Positions 6,275 through 13,303 of a DNA stretch of 32,263 nt are shown here, one piece after another; positions within the stretch are counted from its first letter, which is position 1; every line of letters starts with the position of its first letter. The position numbers and the translations under genes were made by a program. This stretch comes from Acidobacteriota bacterium (lineage in GTDB: Bacteria > Acidobacteriota > Terriglobia > Terriglobales > Acidobacteriaceae), in the NCBI GenBank assembly GCA_003225535.1, contig QIAL01000217.1:1-32263 (forward strand), written 5' to 3'. Under the pieces are notes generated by a model. It worked only from the letters and a program-made list of their open reading frames with translations, was not told where the DNA came from and did no database searches.

Positions 6275-7792
6275 ATGCGCCAGTTCGTCCGTCGCCTGTT
6301 TCCAGTTCTGGCTCTTTCGCTGCTGGTTCGCGCCCAGACGCCCGAACAGAAAACCGCCCGGTATCTCGACTCCATCCGCAACCAGCCATCGTTGCTGCTA
6401 GCGTTCTTGCACGATATGCCAAAAGGCGGAGACCTCCACAACCATCTCGACGGCGCTTTGTACGCCGAGGATCTTATCGACTTCGCCGCCTCCGACAACT
6501 ACTGCGTCGATCGCACGACATCCCGACTCCTCGCCCCGCCCTGCGATGATTGCGAACACTACACGCCCAAGCCCGCCATCCGTTGCGCCTACGAAGACCA
6601 CATTCTCTATAACCAGATCATCGATGCCTGGTCCATGCGAAACTGGCGCGCCGGAGAGGAATCGGGCCACGACCACTTCTTTGCCACCTTCGATAAATTC
6701 GGTCTCACATCGCACAACCACGTCCCGGAAGCGATCGCTAGCGTCATCAATCGCGCCGCTAAAGAGCACGTGCAGTACATCGAGTTCATGCACAGCGGCG
6801 ACGGCCGCGCCGCGGCCCAACTCGGCTTGAAACTGGGATGGGACGATGATTTCGGAAAAATGCGTGAGAAACTTCTGTCCGGAGGATTGAAGGACATTGC
6901 CGCCGCGACCAGCAAGGCTCTTGCCGAAGATGAAGCAAAAGCGCGCGGGGAACTGAAATGCCGATCCCGGGAAGCAGAGCCTGGATGCGACCTCACCGTT
7001 CGCTATCTCTACCAGGTCCTGCGCGGGCTTCCCCCGGAGGCCGTATTCTCTCAGATTGTTCTGGGATTCGAACTGGCCTCCTCCGACCCTCATTTCGTCG
7101 GACTGAACCTGGTGATGCCAGAGGACTGGTACGTTCCCATCCATGACTTCAACCAACACATGGCCATGCTGGATTACCTGCACGGCATCTATCCCAAGGT
7201 GCACATCACTCTCCACGCAGGCGAAATCGCCATGGGCCTGGTGAAGCCCGAGGATCTTTCGTTCCACATCCGCGCCTCGGTTGAGCGCGGACACGCCGAA
7301 CGCATCGGCCACGGCGTCGATATCATGCTCGAGAAAGATCCCGTGAGCCTGATGAAAGAGATGGGCGCCCGCAACGTGCTCGTCGAAATCAATCTGACGT
7401 CGAACGATCAGATCCTCGGAATCAGCGGCGACGAACATCCCCTTCCGATTTACATGAAGTACGGCGTTCCCGTCGCAATCTCAACGGATGATGAAGGCGT
7501 CGCCCGCTCCGATATGACGCACGAATATCTGCGCGCCGTCGAGTCCTACCATCTGTCCTATACTGTCTTGAAGCGCATGACGCGACAGAGCGTCGAGCAC
7601 AGCTTTTTGCCGGGACAAAGCTTGTGGGCCGAGACTAAGAGTACGTTCCGTCCGGTCGCCGCCTGTGCATCCGATAAAGCTGGCAGCGGAAAGCCGTCCG
7701 GGGGATGCGCAAAGTTCCTCGATGCAAGCGAACGCGCTCGGGAGCAATGGAAGTTAGAAGCGGCCTTCGCGGATTTCGAAAAGAATTTCTGA
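6275..7792 (+). CDS. Adenosine deaminase-like metallohydrolase, exported
   Basis: The 505-residue protein starts with MRQFVRRLFPVLALSLLVRAQ, a typical signal peptide cut near residue 20, so it should act outside the cytoplasm. The amidohydrolase barrel carries all adenosine deaminase metal and catalytic marks: HNH (H55, H57), HAGE (H314, E317), RIGHG (H346) and STDDEG (D405, D406). The reaction would be adenosine to inosine plus ammonia. It is longer than cytoplasmic Add (about 340 residues), closer to secreted ADGF-type enzymes, with extra sequence at 60-150 and a cysteine-containing tail (464-490). Purine nucleoside phosphorylase is encoded two genes downstream. GAGG precedes the ATG by ten bases. 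Exact substrate preference is inferred. Confidence 0.87.
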   Translation: MRQFVRRLFPVLALSLLVRAQTPEQKTARYLDSIRNQPSLLLAFLHDMPKGGDLHNHLDGALYAEDLIDFAASDNYCVDRTTSRLLAPPCDDCEHYTPKPAIRCAYEDHILYNQIIDAWSMRNWRAGEESGHDHFFATFDKFGLTSHNHVPEAIASVINRAAKEHVQYIEFMHSGDGRAAAQLGLKLGWDDDFGKMREKLLSGGLKDIAAATSKALAEDEAKARGELKCRSREAEPGCDLTVRYLYQVLRGLPPEAVFSQIVLGFELASSDPHFVGLNLVMPEDWYVPIHDFNQHMAMLDYLHGIYPKVHITLHAGEIAMGLVKPEDLSFHIRASVERGHAERIGHGVDIMLEKDPVSLMKEMGARNVLVEINLTSNDQILGISGDEHPLPIYMKYGVPVAISTDDEGVARSDMTHEYLRAVESYHLSYTVLKRMTRQSVEHSFLPGQSLWAETKSTFRPVAACASDKAGSGKPSGGCAKFLDASERAREQWKLEAAFADFEKNF

Positions 7793-7802
7793 GCAGGTTG
7801 TG

Positions 7803-7896
7803 GTAGAGACGTAGCTCGCTAAGTCTCTGTCGGCACCGCCGATGAATTCGATGTTGTAGGCGCCGTCAGCAGAGACGTTGCAAGCAACGTCTCTAC
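7803..7896. repeat. Paired palindrome element (94 bp), second copy
   Basis: It has the same architecture as 1916-2010: an imperfect palindrome (7803-7830), a spacer of about 40 bases ending GTCAGCAGAGACGT, then a perfect palindrome AGAGACGTTGC/GCAACGTCTCT (7871-7894). It lies 10 bases after the deaminase stop and 24 bases before the nuclease start. Confidence 0.85.
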
Positions 7897-7920
7897 GAAA
7901 TGCTTTTGGAACCGACTTGC

Positions 7921-8520
7921 ATGCCCCGCAAACGCACACTGATCCCGTCCCCGCTCGCGTGGACCACGCTGAACCTCCCGGTCCCGCACCCGCCGCTCCC
8001 CGTCGTCGCCGAGCGCGGAGGGACTCAGCTCCGCACGCCTCTCCCGGTCGCCATTGTCGACACGCGCGAGCAAAATCCGCTCTCGTTCCGTCGCTTCCGC
8101 GGATGGTTCGCCAAGATCGAATACCGCGCCTTGCCCCTCGGGGATTATTCCGTCAAAGGCATGGAAGACACCTGCGTCGTCGAACGCAAAGATCTTGCCG
8201 ACCTGATTTGCTCCTTCACGACAAACCGCACCGTCTTCGTCAACCGGCTCCGCCGCATGGCCGAACGCCCACACAGCCTGCTCGTGGTGACTTCGTCATT
8301 GTCAGAGATCAAATCCGAATATCCCTACCGCGCCGCCAATCCCAACCGCATCACGCAGTCGCTGATCGCGGTGCTAACCGGCCTTCATCTCCCCTTCATC
8401 TGCACCGACACCCACGAACTCGGCGAGGAGATCGTCGCCTCCTACCTCTATCAAACGTTTCTGTATGATTGGCTGGACCGCAACGGCCACGGCCGTCATC
8501 TATCCGACGGCGATTTGTAG
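7921..8520 (+). CDS. Stand-alone ERCC4-fold nuclease
   Basis: This 199-residue protein has one recognisable domain (about 42-185), the ERCC4 nuclease fold of XPF/MUS81. The active-site series is clear: VDTREQ (46-51), GDY (74-76) and VVERKDLAD, that is ERK-x3-D with E88, R89, K90 and D94. The family cuts branched or flapped DNA. Archaeal and eukaryotic members add a helix-hairpin-helix domain or helicase, neither of which is present, so it may act alone or with a partner. The ATG at 7921 is preferred; an in-frame ATG at 7900 lies just past the palindrome. The stop is part of a GTAGCGCCGGCG motif, and purine nucleoside phosphorylase follows 55 bases later. Confidence 0.85.
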   Translation: MPRKRTLIPSPLAWTTLNLPVPHPPLPVVAERGGTQLRTPLPVAIVDTREQNPLSFRRFRGWFAKIEYRALPLGDYSVKGMEDTCVVERKDLADLICSFTTNRTVFVNRLRRMAERPHSLLVVTSSLSEIKSEYPYRAANPNRITQSLIAVLTGLHLPFICTDTHELGEEIVASYLYQTFLYDWLDRNGHGRHLSDGDL

Positions 8521-8575
8521 CGCCGGCGTATCGCCCGCGCACCCGAGGTGAAAACAGAGCTCGCAGATCTTTCGA

Positions 8576-9415
8576 ATGACCGATCAATTCACCCAAGCTG
8601 ACGCCGCCGCACAACTAATCCTGAAACGCACGCCGCTGCGCCCCAGGATCGGCCTCGTCCTTGGCTCTGGCCTCGGCGCCTTCGCTGACTCGCTCGCCGA
8701 CGCCACCTGCGTCCCCTACTGTGAAATTCCTTCGTTCCCGCAATCCACCGCGATCGGGCACGCCGGGCGCATGGTCATCGGCAAAGCCGGTGACGTCGCG
8801 GTCGCCGCCATGCAAGGCCGCGTCCACCTCTACGAGGGATACTCCGCGCAACAAGTTGCTTTCCCGATCCGAGTCTTCGCCCGTATGGGGATCAAGGCCG
8901 TAATCCTGACCAACGCCGCCGGAGGCATCAATCTCGGATTCTCGCAAGGCGCGCTGGTGCTCATCCGCGATCACATCAACTTGCAGGGAACCAATCCTCT
9001 GGTAGGCAACAACGACGACCGCTTCGGTGTCCGCTTCCCCGACATGACCCACGCCTATTGCAAGGAATATCGGCAGGCCGCCCGCGAAGAAGCAGGCAAG
9101 CTCGGAATCACTTTGCACGAAGGCGTCTACGCCGCGCTTCTGGGACCCAGTTATGAGACGCCCGCGGAGATCGAATATCTCCGTCGCATCGGTGCCGACC
9201 TGGTGGGAATGTCAACCGCAGCGGAAGTAATCGCCGCCCGTCACATGGGACTCAACGTCCTGGCAATCTCCTGCGTCACAAACATGGCCGCAGGAATCCT
9301 CGACCAGCCACTCTCACACGCAGAAGTAATGGAGACCGGCGAGCGAGTGAAGTCCACCTTCGAATCACTCCTCAAAGCAGTCTTGCCGCGAATCGCACGC
9401 GAAGTCGGCGGCTAA
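8576..9415 (+). CDS. punA: Purine nucleoside phosphorylase (trimeric PNP-I type)
   Basis: The 279-residue protein has the length and motifs of the trimeric PNP family, which splits inosine or guanosine with phosphate into base and ribose-1-phosphate. Phosphate-site motifs GSGLG (30-34), HAGRM (62-66) and QGRVHLYEGY (80-89) are present. The purine-site residues E194 (PSYETPAEIE) and N236 (CVTNMAAG) indicate 6-oxopurine preference, and GMSTAAE (211-217) is conserved. It should be cytoplasmic. With the deaminase encoded at 6275 it would complete adenosine to hypoxanthine. The ATG at 8576 follows a weak binding site, and the gene lies 55 bases after the nuclease gene on the same strand. Confidence 0.93.
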   Translation: MTDQFTQADAAAQLILKRTPLRPRIGLVLGSGLGAFADSLADATCVPYCEIPSFPQSTAIGHAGRMVIGKAGDVAVAAMQGRVHLYEGYSAQQVAFPIRVFARMGIKAVILTNAAGGINLGFSQGALVLIRDHINLQGTNPLVGNNDDRFGVRFPDMTHAYCKEYRQAAREEAGKLGITLHEGVYAALLGPSYETPAEIEYLRRIGADLVGMSTAAEVIAARHMGLNVLAISCVTNMAAGILDQPLSHAEVMETGERVKSTFESLLKAVLPRIAREVGG

Positions 9416-9422
9416 TCGGTTC

Positions 9423-9475
9423 ATGTGGCGACGGCCGCCTTCGGCTGTCCCGCAAAGGCGAAGCCGAGCGGCCCG
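9423..9475. repeat. Mosaic palindromic element, TGTGG family
   Basis: TGTGGCGACGGCCGCCTTCGG begins a copy related to 214-257: a GACGGCCG/CGGCTGTC hairpin followed by a degenerate GGCGAAGCCGAGC module. It lies between convergent genes (punA and the SAM-hydrolase-family gene) and may aid termination on both strands. Confidence 0.75.
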
Positions 9476-9503
9476 CTCAGACTGCCCGACTTGAATTTGA
9501 GCT

Positions 9504-10451
9504 TCACCGCCCCGCCCGCGGAATCAACAGCGACACCGGCGGCCTAATTCCATACTTCTCAGCAAAACTCCTCTGATTCAGCGCCAGCCCCAGACGTCCA
9601 CGCGAGTCAATGTACAGCAATGGATCCCCCACCGGAACATCGCTGAACGTCTTCACGAATTTCATCTTCAACTCTTTGTCGCCGACCTTCACCGGAACTT
9701 CCTGCCCGTGCTGGTAGCCGAGCTTCAGAAAGTCGCTCCCATCCACGTTGGTCACAAGATTTCCAAATGGCCCATCCGTAGCAATCACAGAAGCCTTCAA
9801 GGCGTGATCATCGATCGTTGCGACTTTCAGATCCAGCCGAACCAAGTCCTTCACCGCCATCGCCGGACCAACCTTGCTCCAGTCGTCGCCACGCGCCAGG
9901 TGCCCCCCCACCGGCGAAAAAATGTCACGCCCATCAAACGTCGACGACAGCTTGCTGCCGATCATCCACTCCGTATTGGTAATTTCCCGAACCGCGTCAA
10001 TGCCGTCGCGCTGCTCCACCAGCGTGATCACTCCATTGTCGGGCAGTACAAAGTACTGGCCCTTCTTCGAGTGGGCCACGATGGCCTTTCGCGAACTTCC
10101 CACTCCCGGGTCGACCACCACGACAAAGACCGTTCCGCTCGGATAATACGGCGTTGCACCAAAGAGATAGCGGGCTCCTTCGAAGACCGAAAACGGCGTC
10201 ACCTGATGCGTGAGATCCACGATGCGCACGTCAGGCATGATTCCGTACATCACACCGCGGCAGATCGCCACGGAATCGTCGAGCACTCCGAAATCCGTCA
10301 TGAACACAATGGTCGGCGGATACTTCTGTGCCGCGTCGTTCGCCGCCCACGCCCCTGAAGGAGAAAGCGTCAGCAAGAGAATCGCGAGTGTGACGGCGAT
10401 CGTGTTGCGGACACAGCCCCGCCCAGGACTGACTGAAGATGAAATGATCAA
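9504..10451 (-). CDS. SAM hydrolase / SAM-dependent halogenase family protein (DUF62) with N-terminal signal peptide
   Basis: The family includes SAM hydroxide adenosyltransferases and the fluorinase and chlorinase. The core motifs are present: MTDFGVLDDSVA (about 51-62), VVVDPGVGS (111-119), LPDNGV (135-140), FDGRDIFSPVGGHLARG (172-188) and GPFGNLVTNV. D114, R121 and H184 fit the Asp-Arg-His triad of the SAM-hydrolysing branch, so hydrolysis to adenosine and methionine is likelier than halogenation. The start chosen is a TTG at 10449-10451, six bases after GGAGGG. It gives 315 residues and a clear signal peptide (VTLAILLLTLSPSGAWA). A far upstream in-frame start would add some 58 residues ahead of that segment. 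Export is puzzling because SAM is cytoplasmic. Confidence 0.85.
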   Translation of the reverse strand: MIISSSVSPGRGCVRNTIAVTLAILLLTLSPSGAWAANDAAQKYPPTIVFMTDFGVLDDSVAICRGVMYGIMPDVRIVDLTHQVTPFSVFEGARYLFGATPYYPSGTVFVVVVDPGVGSSRKAIVAHSKKGQYFVLPDNGVITLVEQRDGIDAVREITNTEWMIGSKLSSTFDGRDIFSPVGGHLARGDDWSKVGPAMAVKDLVRLDLKVATIDDHALKASVIATDGPFGNLVTNVDGSDFLKLGYQHGQEVPVKVGDKELKMKFVKTFSDVPVGDPLLYIDSRGRLGLALNQRSFAEKYGIRPPVSLLIPRAGR

Positions 10452-10607
10452 CTTCTCCCTCCTGTCCAAGTTCAGCAATGAGATGTTCCTGGATTTTACC
10501 CGCGACCGGCGAACAAGTGCCCGGAGATCTTTCCGCTCAGAGCGCTTGATTCTAAGCAAAGTATCGCAATGCAGGAAGCCAAAGCCCACCATCATTGCCC
10601 GTCCAGT

Positions 10608-10613
10608 TATAAT
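10608..10613 (+). promoter_or_regulatory. Possible -10 box of the PPOX gene
   Basis: A perfect TATAAT lies 45 bases before the ATG at 10658, a fitting distance for a sigma-70 start in the divergent region. No good -35 box is seen 17 bases upstream, so the call is weak. Confidence 0.3.
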
Positions 10614-10657
10614 CCACCAGAGCACACTCCGCTGCTCGATCTCTATGTGGAGGCCTC

Positions 10658-11056
10658 ATGCCGCAAGCCATTCCCGAAAAATACAAGGATCTCTTCCAGA
10701 AAAGGGCCTTTGCCAACCTCGCCACGCTCATGCCCGACGGCCGCCCGCAGGTCACTCCGGTCTGGGTCGACTTCGACGGTGAGCATGTCATCTTCAACTC
10801 GGCCCGTGGACGCCAGAAGGATAAGAACGTCCGCCGCGATCCGCGTGTCGCGCTCGCCGTTGTCGATCCCGAGAATCCTTATCGCTATCTCGAAATCCGC
10901 GGCCGCGTCACGGAAATCACCGAAGATGGCGCCGACGATAGCATCAACAAGCTCGCCAAGAAGTACCTTGGCGTCGATAAGTATCCTTACGGCCAGCCCG
11001 GCGAAGTCCGCGTCCTCTACAAGATCAAACCCGAACACACCACGGTAATGGGATAA
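10658..11056 (+). CDS. PPOX-class (pyridoxamine 5'-phosphate oxidase-fold) flavin or F420 oxidoreductase
   Basis: A single-domain split-barrel protein of 132 residues. Marks of the family are LFQKRAFANLATLMPDGRPQVTPV (first strands), a cofactor phosphate-binding stretch FNSARGRQKDKNVRRDPRVAL (about 46-66) and YRYLEIRGRVTEI (about 75-87). Members bind FMN, F420 or biliverdin and reduce or oxidise small molecules; the pattern is closest to the F420-dependent TIGR03618/Rv1155 group, but the cofactor is inferred. GGAGG five bases before the ATG fixes the start. It is divergent from the SAM-hydrolase-family gene. Confidence 0.87.
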   Translation: MPQAIPEKYKDLFQKRAFANLATLMPDGRPQVTPVWVDFDGEHVIFNSARGRQKDKNVRRDPRVALAVVDPENPYRYLEIRGRVTEITEDGADDSINKLAKKYLGVDKYPYGQPGEVRVLYKIKPEHTTVMG

Positions 11057-11081
11057 CGGTCGAGTGACCAAGAACCACGTT

Positions 11082-11136
11082 GGGACAGCCGCCTCGGCTG
11101 TCCCGCGGCCGAGAAAAAGATGGGGCTTTAGCCCCC
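11082..11136. repeat. Two palindromic elements directly upstream of homoserine dehydrogenase
   Basis: GGGACAGCCG/CGGCTGTCCC (11082-11104) is the first module of the TGTGG mosaic family. GGGGC-TTTA-GCCCC (11122-11135) belongs to another family, with relatives near 12350 and at 31504-31517. A TGA in the homoserine dehydrogenase frame (11140-11142) lies just after them. Confidence 0.85.
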
Positions 11137-11187
11137 GTGTGAGGCTCTATCCGCTCCTACAATCTCTGCTTCCTGGGCTACGGAAAC

Positions 11188-12150
11188 GTGAACCGGACGC
11201 TGGTCCGCCTGCTCGATGATCGCTCCGCCGAACTCCGCGACCGTTACGGCATCAAGTTCCGCGTCACCGGCATCGCCTCCCGCCGCTTAGGATGGATCGC
11301 CGATCCAACCGGCATCGATCCCGAAAAATGTGGCACGGGCACTCCTGCCCGCGAAATCTCACCAGGAAGCGTCAGTGTCTGGCTAAAGAGCGCCCAAGCC
11401 GACGTCCTCTTCGAAGCCACATCCCTCAACGTTGAGGACGGCCAGCCCGCCGTCGACCACATCCGCGCCGCCCTCAATCACGGAGCCCACGCCATCACCG
11501 CCAACAAAGGCCCCATCGTCCACGCTTACCGCGAACTCCGCGACCTGGCCGCAGCTAAAGGCAAACGCTTCTTCTTCGAGTCAACCGTAATGGACGGTGT
11601 CCCCATCTTCTCTCTCTTCGACCAACTCCCTACCATCCATCTGCAAGGCTTCCATGGAATCCTGAACTCCACCACCAACGTCATCCTCAGCCAGATGGAA
11701 CAAGGCCTGAGTTTCGACGAAGCGCTAAAGAAAGCGCAGGAACTCGGCGTTGCCGAAACCGATGCCACCCACGATATCGACGGCTGGGACGCCGCCGTAA
11801 AAACCGCAGCCCTGATCACGGTGTTGATGGATACGCCCATCCGCCTCGATCAGATCGCACGCGAAGGCATCCGCGAGCTGACCCCGCAAGCCGTCCGAAA
11901 TGCTAAGCGCGATGGATGGCCCTTCAAACTAGTCTGCCGCGCCAGCCGGACCGAAAACGGCATCGAGGCCAGCGTGAAGCCAGAAAAGATCCTGAGCACG
12001 CAACCGATGGCAAAGATCGCGAACACGTCTTCCTACGTCTACTTCGAAACCGACATCTTCCCCGGCCTCGCCATCACCGAAGAAAATCCTGGCCTCTACG
12101 CAACCGCCTACGGCCTGCTGGCGGATTTCGTAAGAGCAGTCAAAGACTAG
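11188..12150 (+). CDS. hom: Homoserine dehydrogenase, 5' end uncertain
   Basis: The enzyme reduces aspartate semialdehyde to homoserine for threonine and methionine synthesis. Recognisable blocks are FEATSLNVEDGQPA, ITANKGPIVHAYRELRDLAAAKGK, FESTVMDGVPIFSLF, GILNSTTNVILSQMEQG and DATHDIDGWDAAVKTAALI. There is no ACT domain. From the GTG at 11188 the protein has 320 residues but lacks its first beta strand and NAD(P) loop. These are encoded just upstream in the same frame (NLCFLGYGNV, 11161-11190), between a TGA at 11140-11142 and the GTG, with no ATG, GTG or TTG. The true start is either unusual (ATC at 11149 or CTG at 11173) or has been lost. A palindrome-encoded insert (CGTGTPAR) lies at 11329-11352. 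Confidence 0.85.
   Translation: MNRTLVRLLDDRSAELRDRYGIKFRVTGIASRRLGWIADPTGIDPEKCGTGTPAREISPGSVSVWLKSAQADVLFEATSLNVEDGQPAVDHIRAALNHGAHAITANKGPIVHAYRELRDLAAAKGKRFFFESTVMDGVPIFSLFDQLPTIHLQGFHGILNSTTNVILSQMEQGLSFDEALKKAQELGVAETDATHDIDGWDAAVKTAALITVLMDTPIRLDQIAREGIRELTPQAVRNAKRDGWPFKLVCRASRTENGIEASVKPEKILSTQPMAKIANTSSYVYFETDIFPGLAITEENPGLYATAYGLLADFVRAVKD
11329..11352. repeat. Mosaic palindrome module inside the homoserine dehydrogenase coding region
   Basis: TGTGGCACGGGCACTCCTGC and the next four bases closely match the reverse complement of the third module plus end of the intergenic element at 214-283. The hairpin is CGGGCA/TGCCCG (11336-11351). It is translated in frame as CGTGTPAR and keeps the frame open. 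Confidence 0.75.
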
Positions 12151-12194
12151 AACGCGTTGAAGCAAGAACCTAAGGAACGGTGCCTGAGGTAAAC

Positions 12195-12326
12195 CAGCGG
12201 TGTCTGATAAACAGCAGCGTGGGTTGATAGAGAAAGGCTCACAGCGCGGTTGATACAGAGGTGCAGTACCGTGATGGAGGCTTACAGTATCGTTGTGGAG
12301 GCTTGCAGCACCGTGGAAGAGCGGCC
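12195..12326. repeat. Degenerate tandem repeats of about 21 bp ending in palindromes
   Basis: The clearest units are 12264-12284, 12285-12305 and 12306-12326, each opening CAG-N3-CGT and running through TGGAGGC-like sequence. More divergent and longer or shorter units are at 12242, 12212 and 12195. The array leads into GCGGCCCT/AGGGCCGC (near 12321-12338) and GAAGGGCTTCAGCCCC (near 12355-12371). With these palindromes it fills the gap between hom and the amidohydrolase remnant; no gene was seen there. Confidence 0.7.
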
Positions 12327-12379
12327 CTTCAGGGCCGCGTCCAGCGCCCCAAATTGAAGGGCTTCAGCCCCTGACCCGC

Positions 12380-12990
12380 TCACTGCCCCGATAGTCTCAG
12401 CGGCGATCCTGCTGCGCCGTACACCACTTCGCCATCAATCAACGTCATCAGGCATTTCATGTCTTTGATCTGATCTGTAGGCACGCTGTATAGGTCGCGA
12501 TCCCAGATCGCGATATCGGCTCTCTTGCCGACTTCAAGCGACCCGATCTTGTTCTCCAGAAACATCTGCCGCGATCCCCACGCTGTGTAGCTGCGCAAGG
12601 CCGTATGCATGTCGATCGCCTCCGCAATTCCGAACGGATTCATGCCGTATGTGCCCTTCGCGGTTTGCCGCGCCACCGCGGCCCAAAGCCCATATCGGGC
12701 GGCAAGGGGCGTCACAGAATAATCCGACCCTCCAGACCAGAGAATCCCGCGGTCATACAGCGTCTTGAATGGCTCCAGACTCTGTCCGCGTTTCGGACCA
12801 TAATTTCCCGCGTAAATGTCGCCAATCCACCACAGGAACTCGGCCTGCATTTCGGGATAGCCGGCGTCGTACGGCTTTTGCAAGTTCGCAATCACATCGA
12901 GGGAATGTGGAGTGGGCAGATTGGCATGGATGATGCTGTGCCGCAGACCGGGCTGGTTCGCGGCCCAAATCAACAGAGATCTCTCGTTGG
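12380..12990 (-). pseudogene. C-terminal remnant of an amidohydrolase (YtcJ-like)
   Basis: The last 200 or so residues of a YtcJ-type metal-dependent amidohydrolase are intact: LRHSIIHANLPTPHSLDVIA, PEMQAEFLWWIGDIYAGN, a metal-site GGSDYSVTPL, AIDMHTALRSYTAWGSRQMF and the family's end KIGSLEVGKRADIAIWDRDLY...LMTLIDGEVVY. Complete members have about 550-600 residues. Here homology stops abruptly near 12980, upstream of the HSIIHAN block, and the expected barrel start with its HxH is missing. A TTG at 12973 opens the frame but cannot give an active enzyme. On the same strand the sequence immediately upstream is the beginning of an unrelated membrane protein gene. Confidence 0.8.
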
Positions 12991-13235
12991 CTCTGGCGGT
13001 ACAACGTCTTTCCTGAGTCCAGGTATTTCAGAACTTCCGAGCGGGGCATCCCGATTCGGAGAGCACGCTGATACTGTCGCACCTGCGCCTGATAGCCGAC
13101 GTCCAGTTCTGCCCGGACGCGCGCGGCAGTTGCCTCCTTTTGTTTGATTTTCCGATAGGTAAATCCACCGAAGAGCAAAACTCCAGACACAACAACGAGA
13201 AGAACAAGAAGGGCGACTTTGGTGGTGCGAGCCAC
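12753..13235 (-). pseudogene. Truncated single-span membrane protein fused out of frame to amidohydrolase remnant
   Basis: A GTG at 13235 opens 160 codons. The first 80 or so look genuine: a membrane helix VALLVLLVVVSGVLLFGGF (7-25), a charged KIKQKEATAARVRAEL segment and RIGMPRSEVLKYLDSGKTLYR. From about residue 81 the frame reads the amidohydrolase DNA out of frame and gives a Ser/Arg-rich sequence of no known type. The native C-terminus appears deleted, with the junction near 12990. Whether the hybrid is translated is unknown. Homologues of the N-terminal part would be small anchored proteins of unknown role. Confidence 0.55.
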
Positions 13236-13303
13236 GCCGCATCATGTCATGCGACTTCAGAATTCGCAATAAACGCACTCGTGGTAGAAATATTCAGGCC
13301 ACA

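Noticed and set aside
6398-7438. Long minus-strand frame (346 codons) opposite the deaminase gene
   Set aside because: The plus strand encodes a complete deaminase with all metal ligands; the minus product has no family pattern. Similar long shadows opposite mttB, the SufS-like and the Gfo/Idh/MocA genes were rejected for the same reason.
9504-10451. Fluorinase or chlorinase
   Set aside because: The Asp-Arg-His set fits the SAM-hydrolysing branch better than the halogenases, and no halometabolite genes are nearby.
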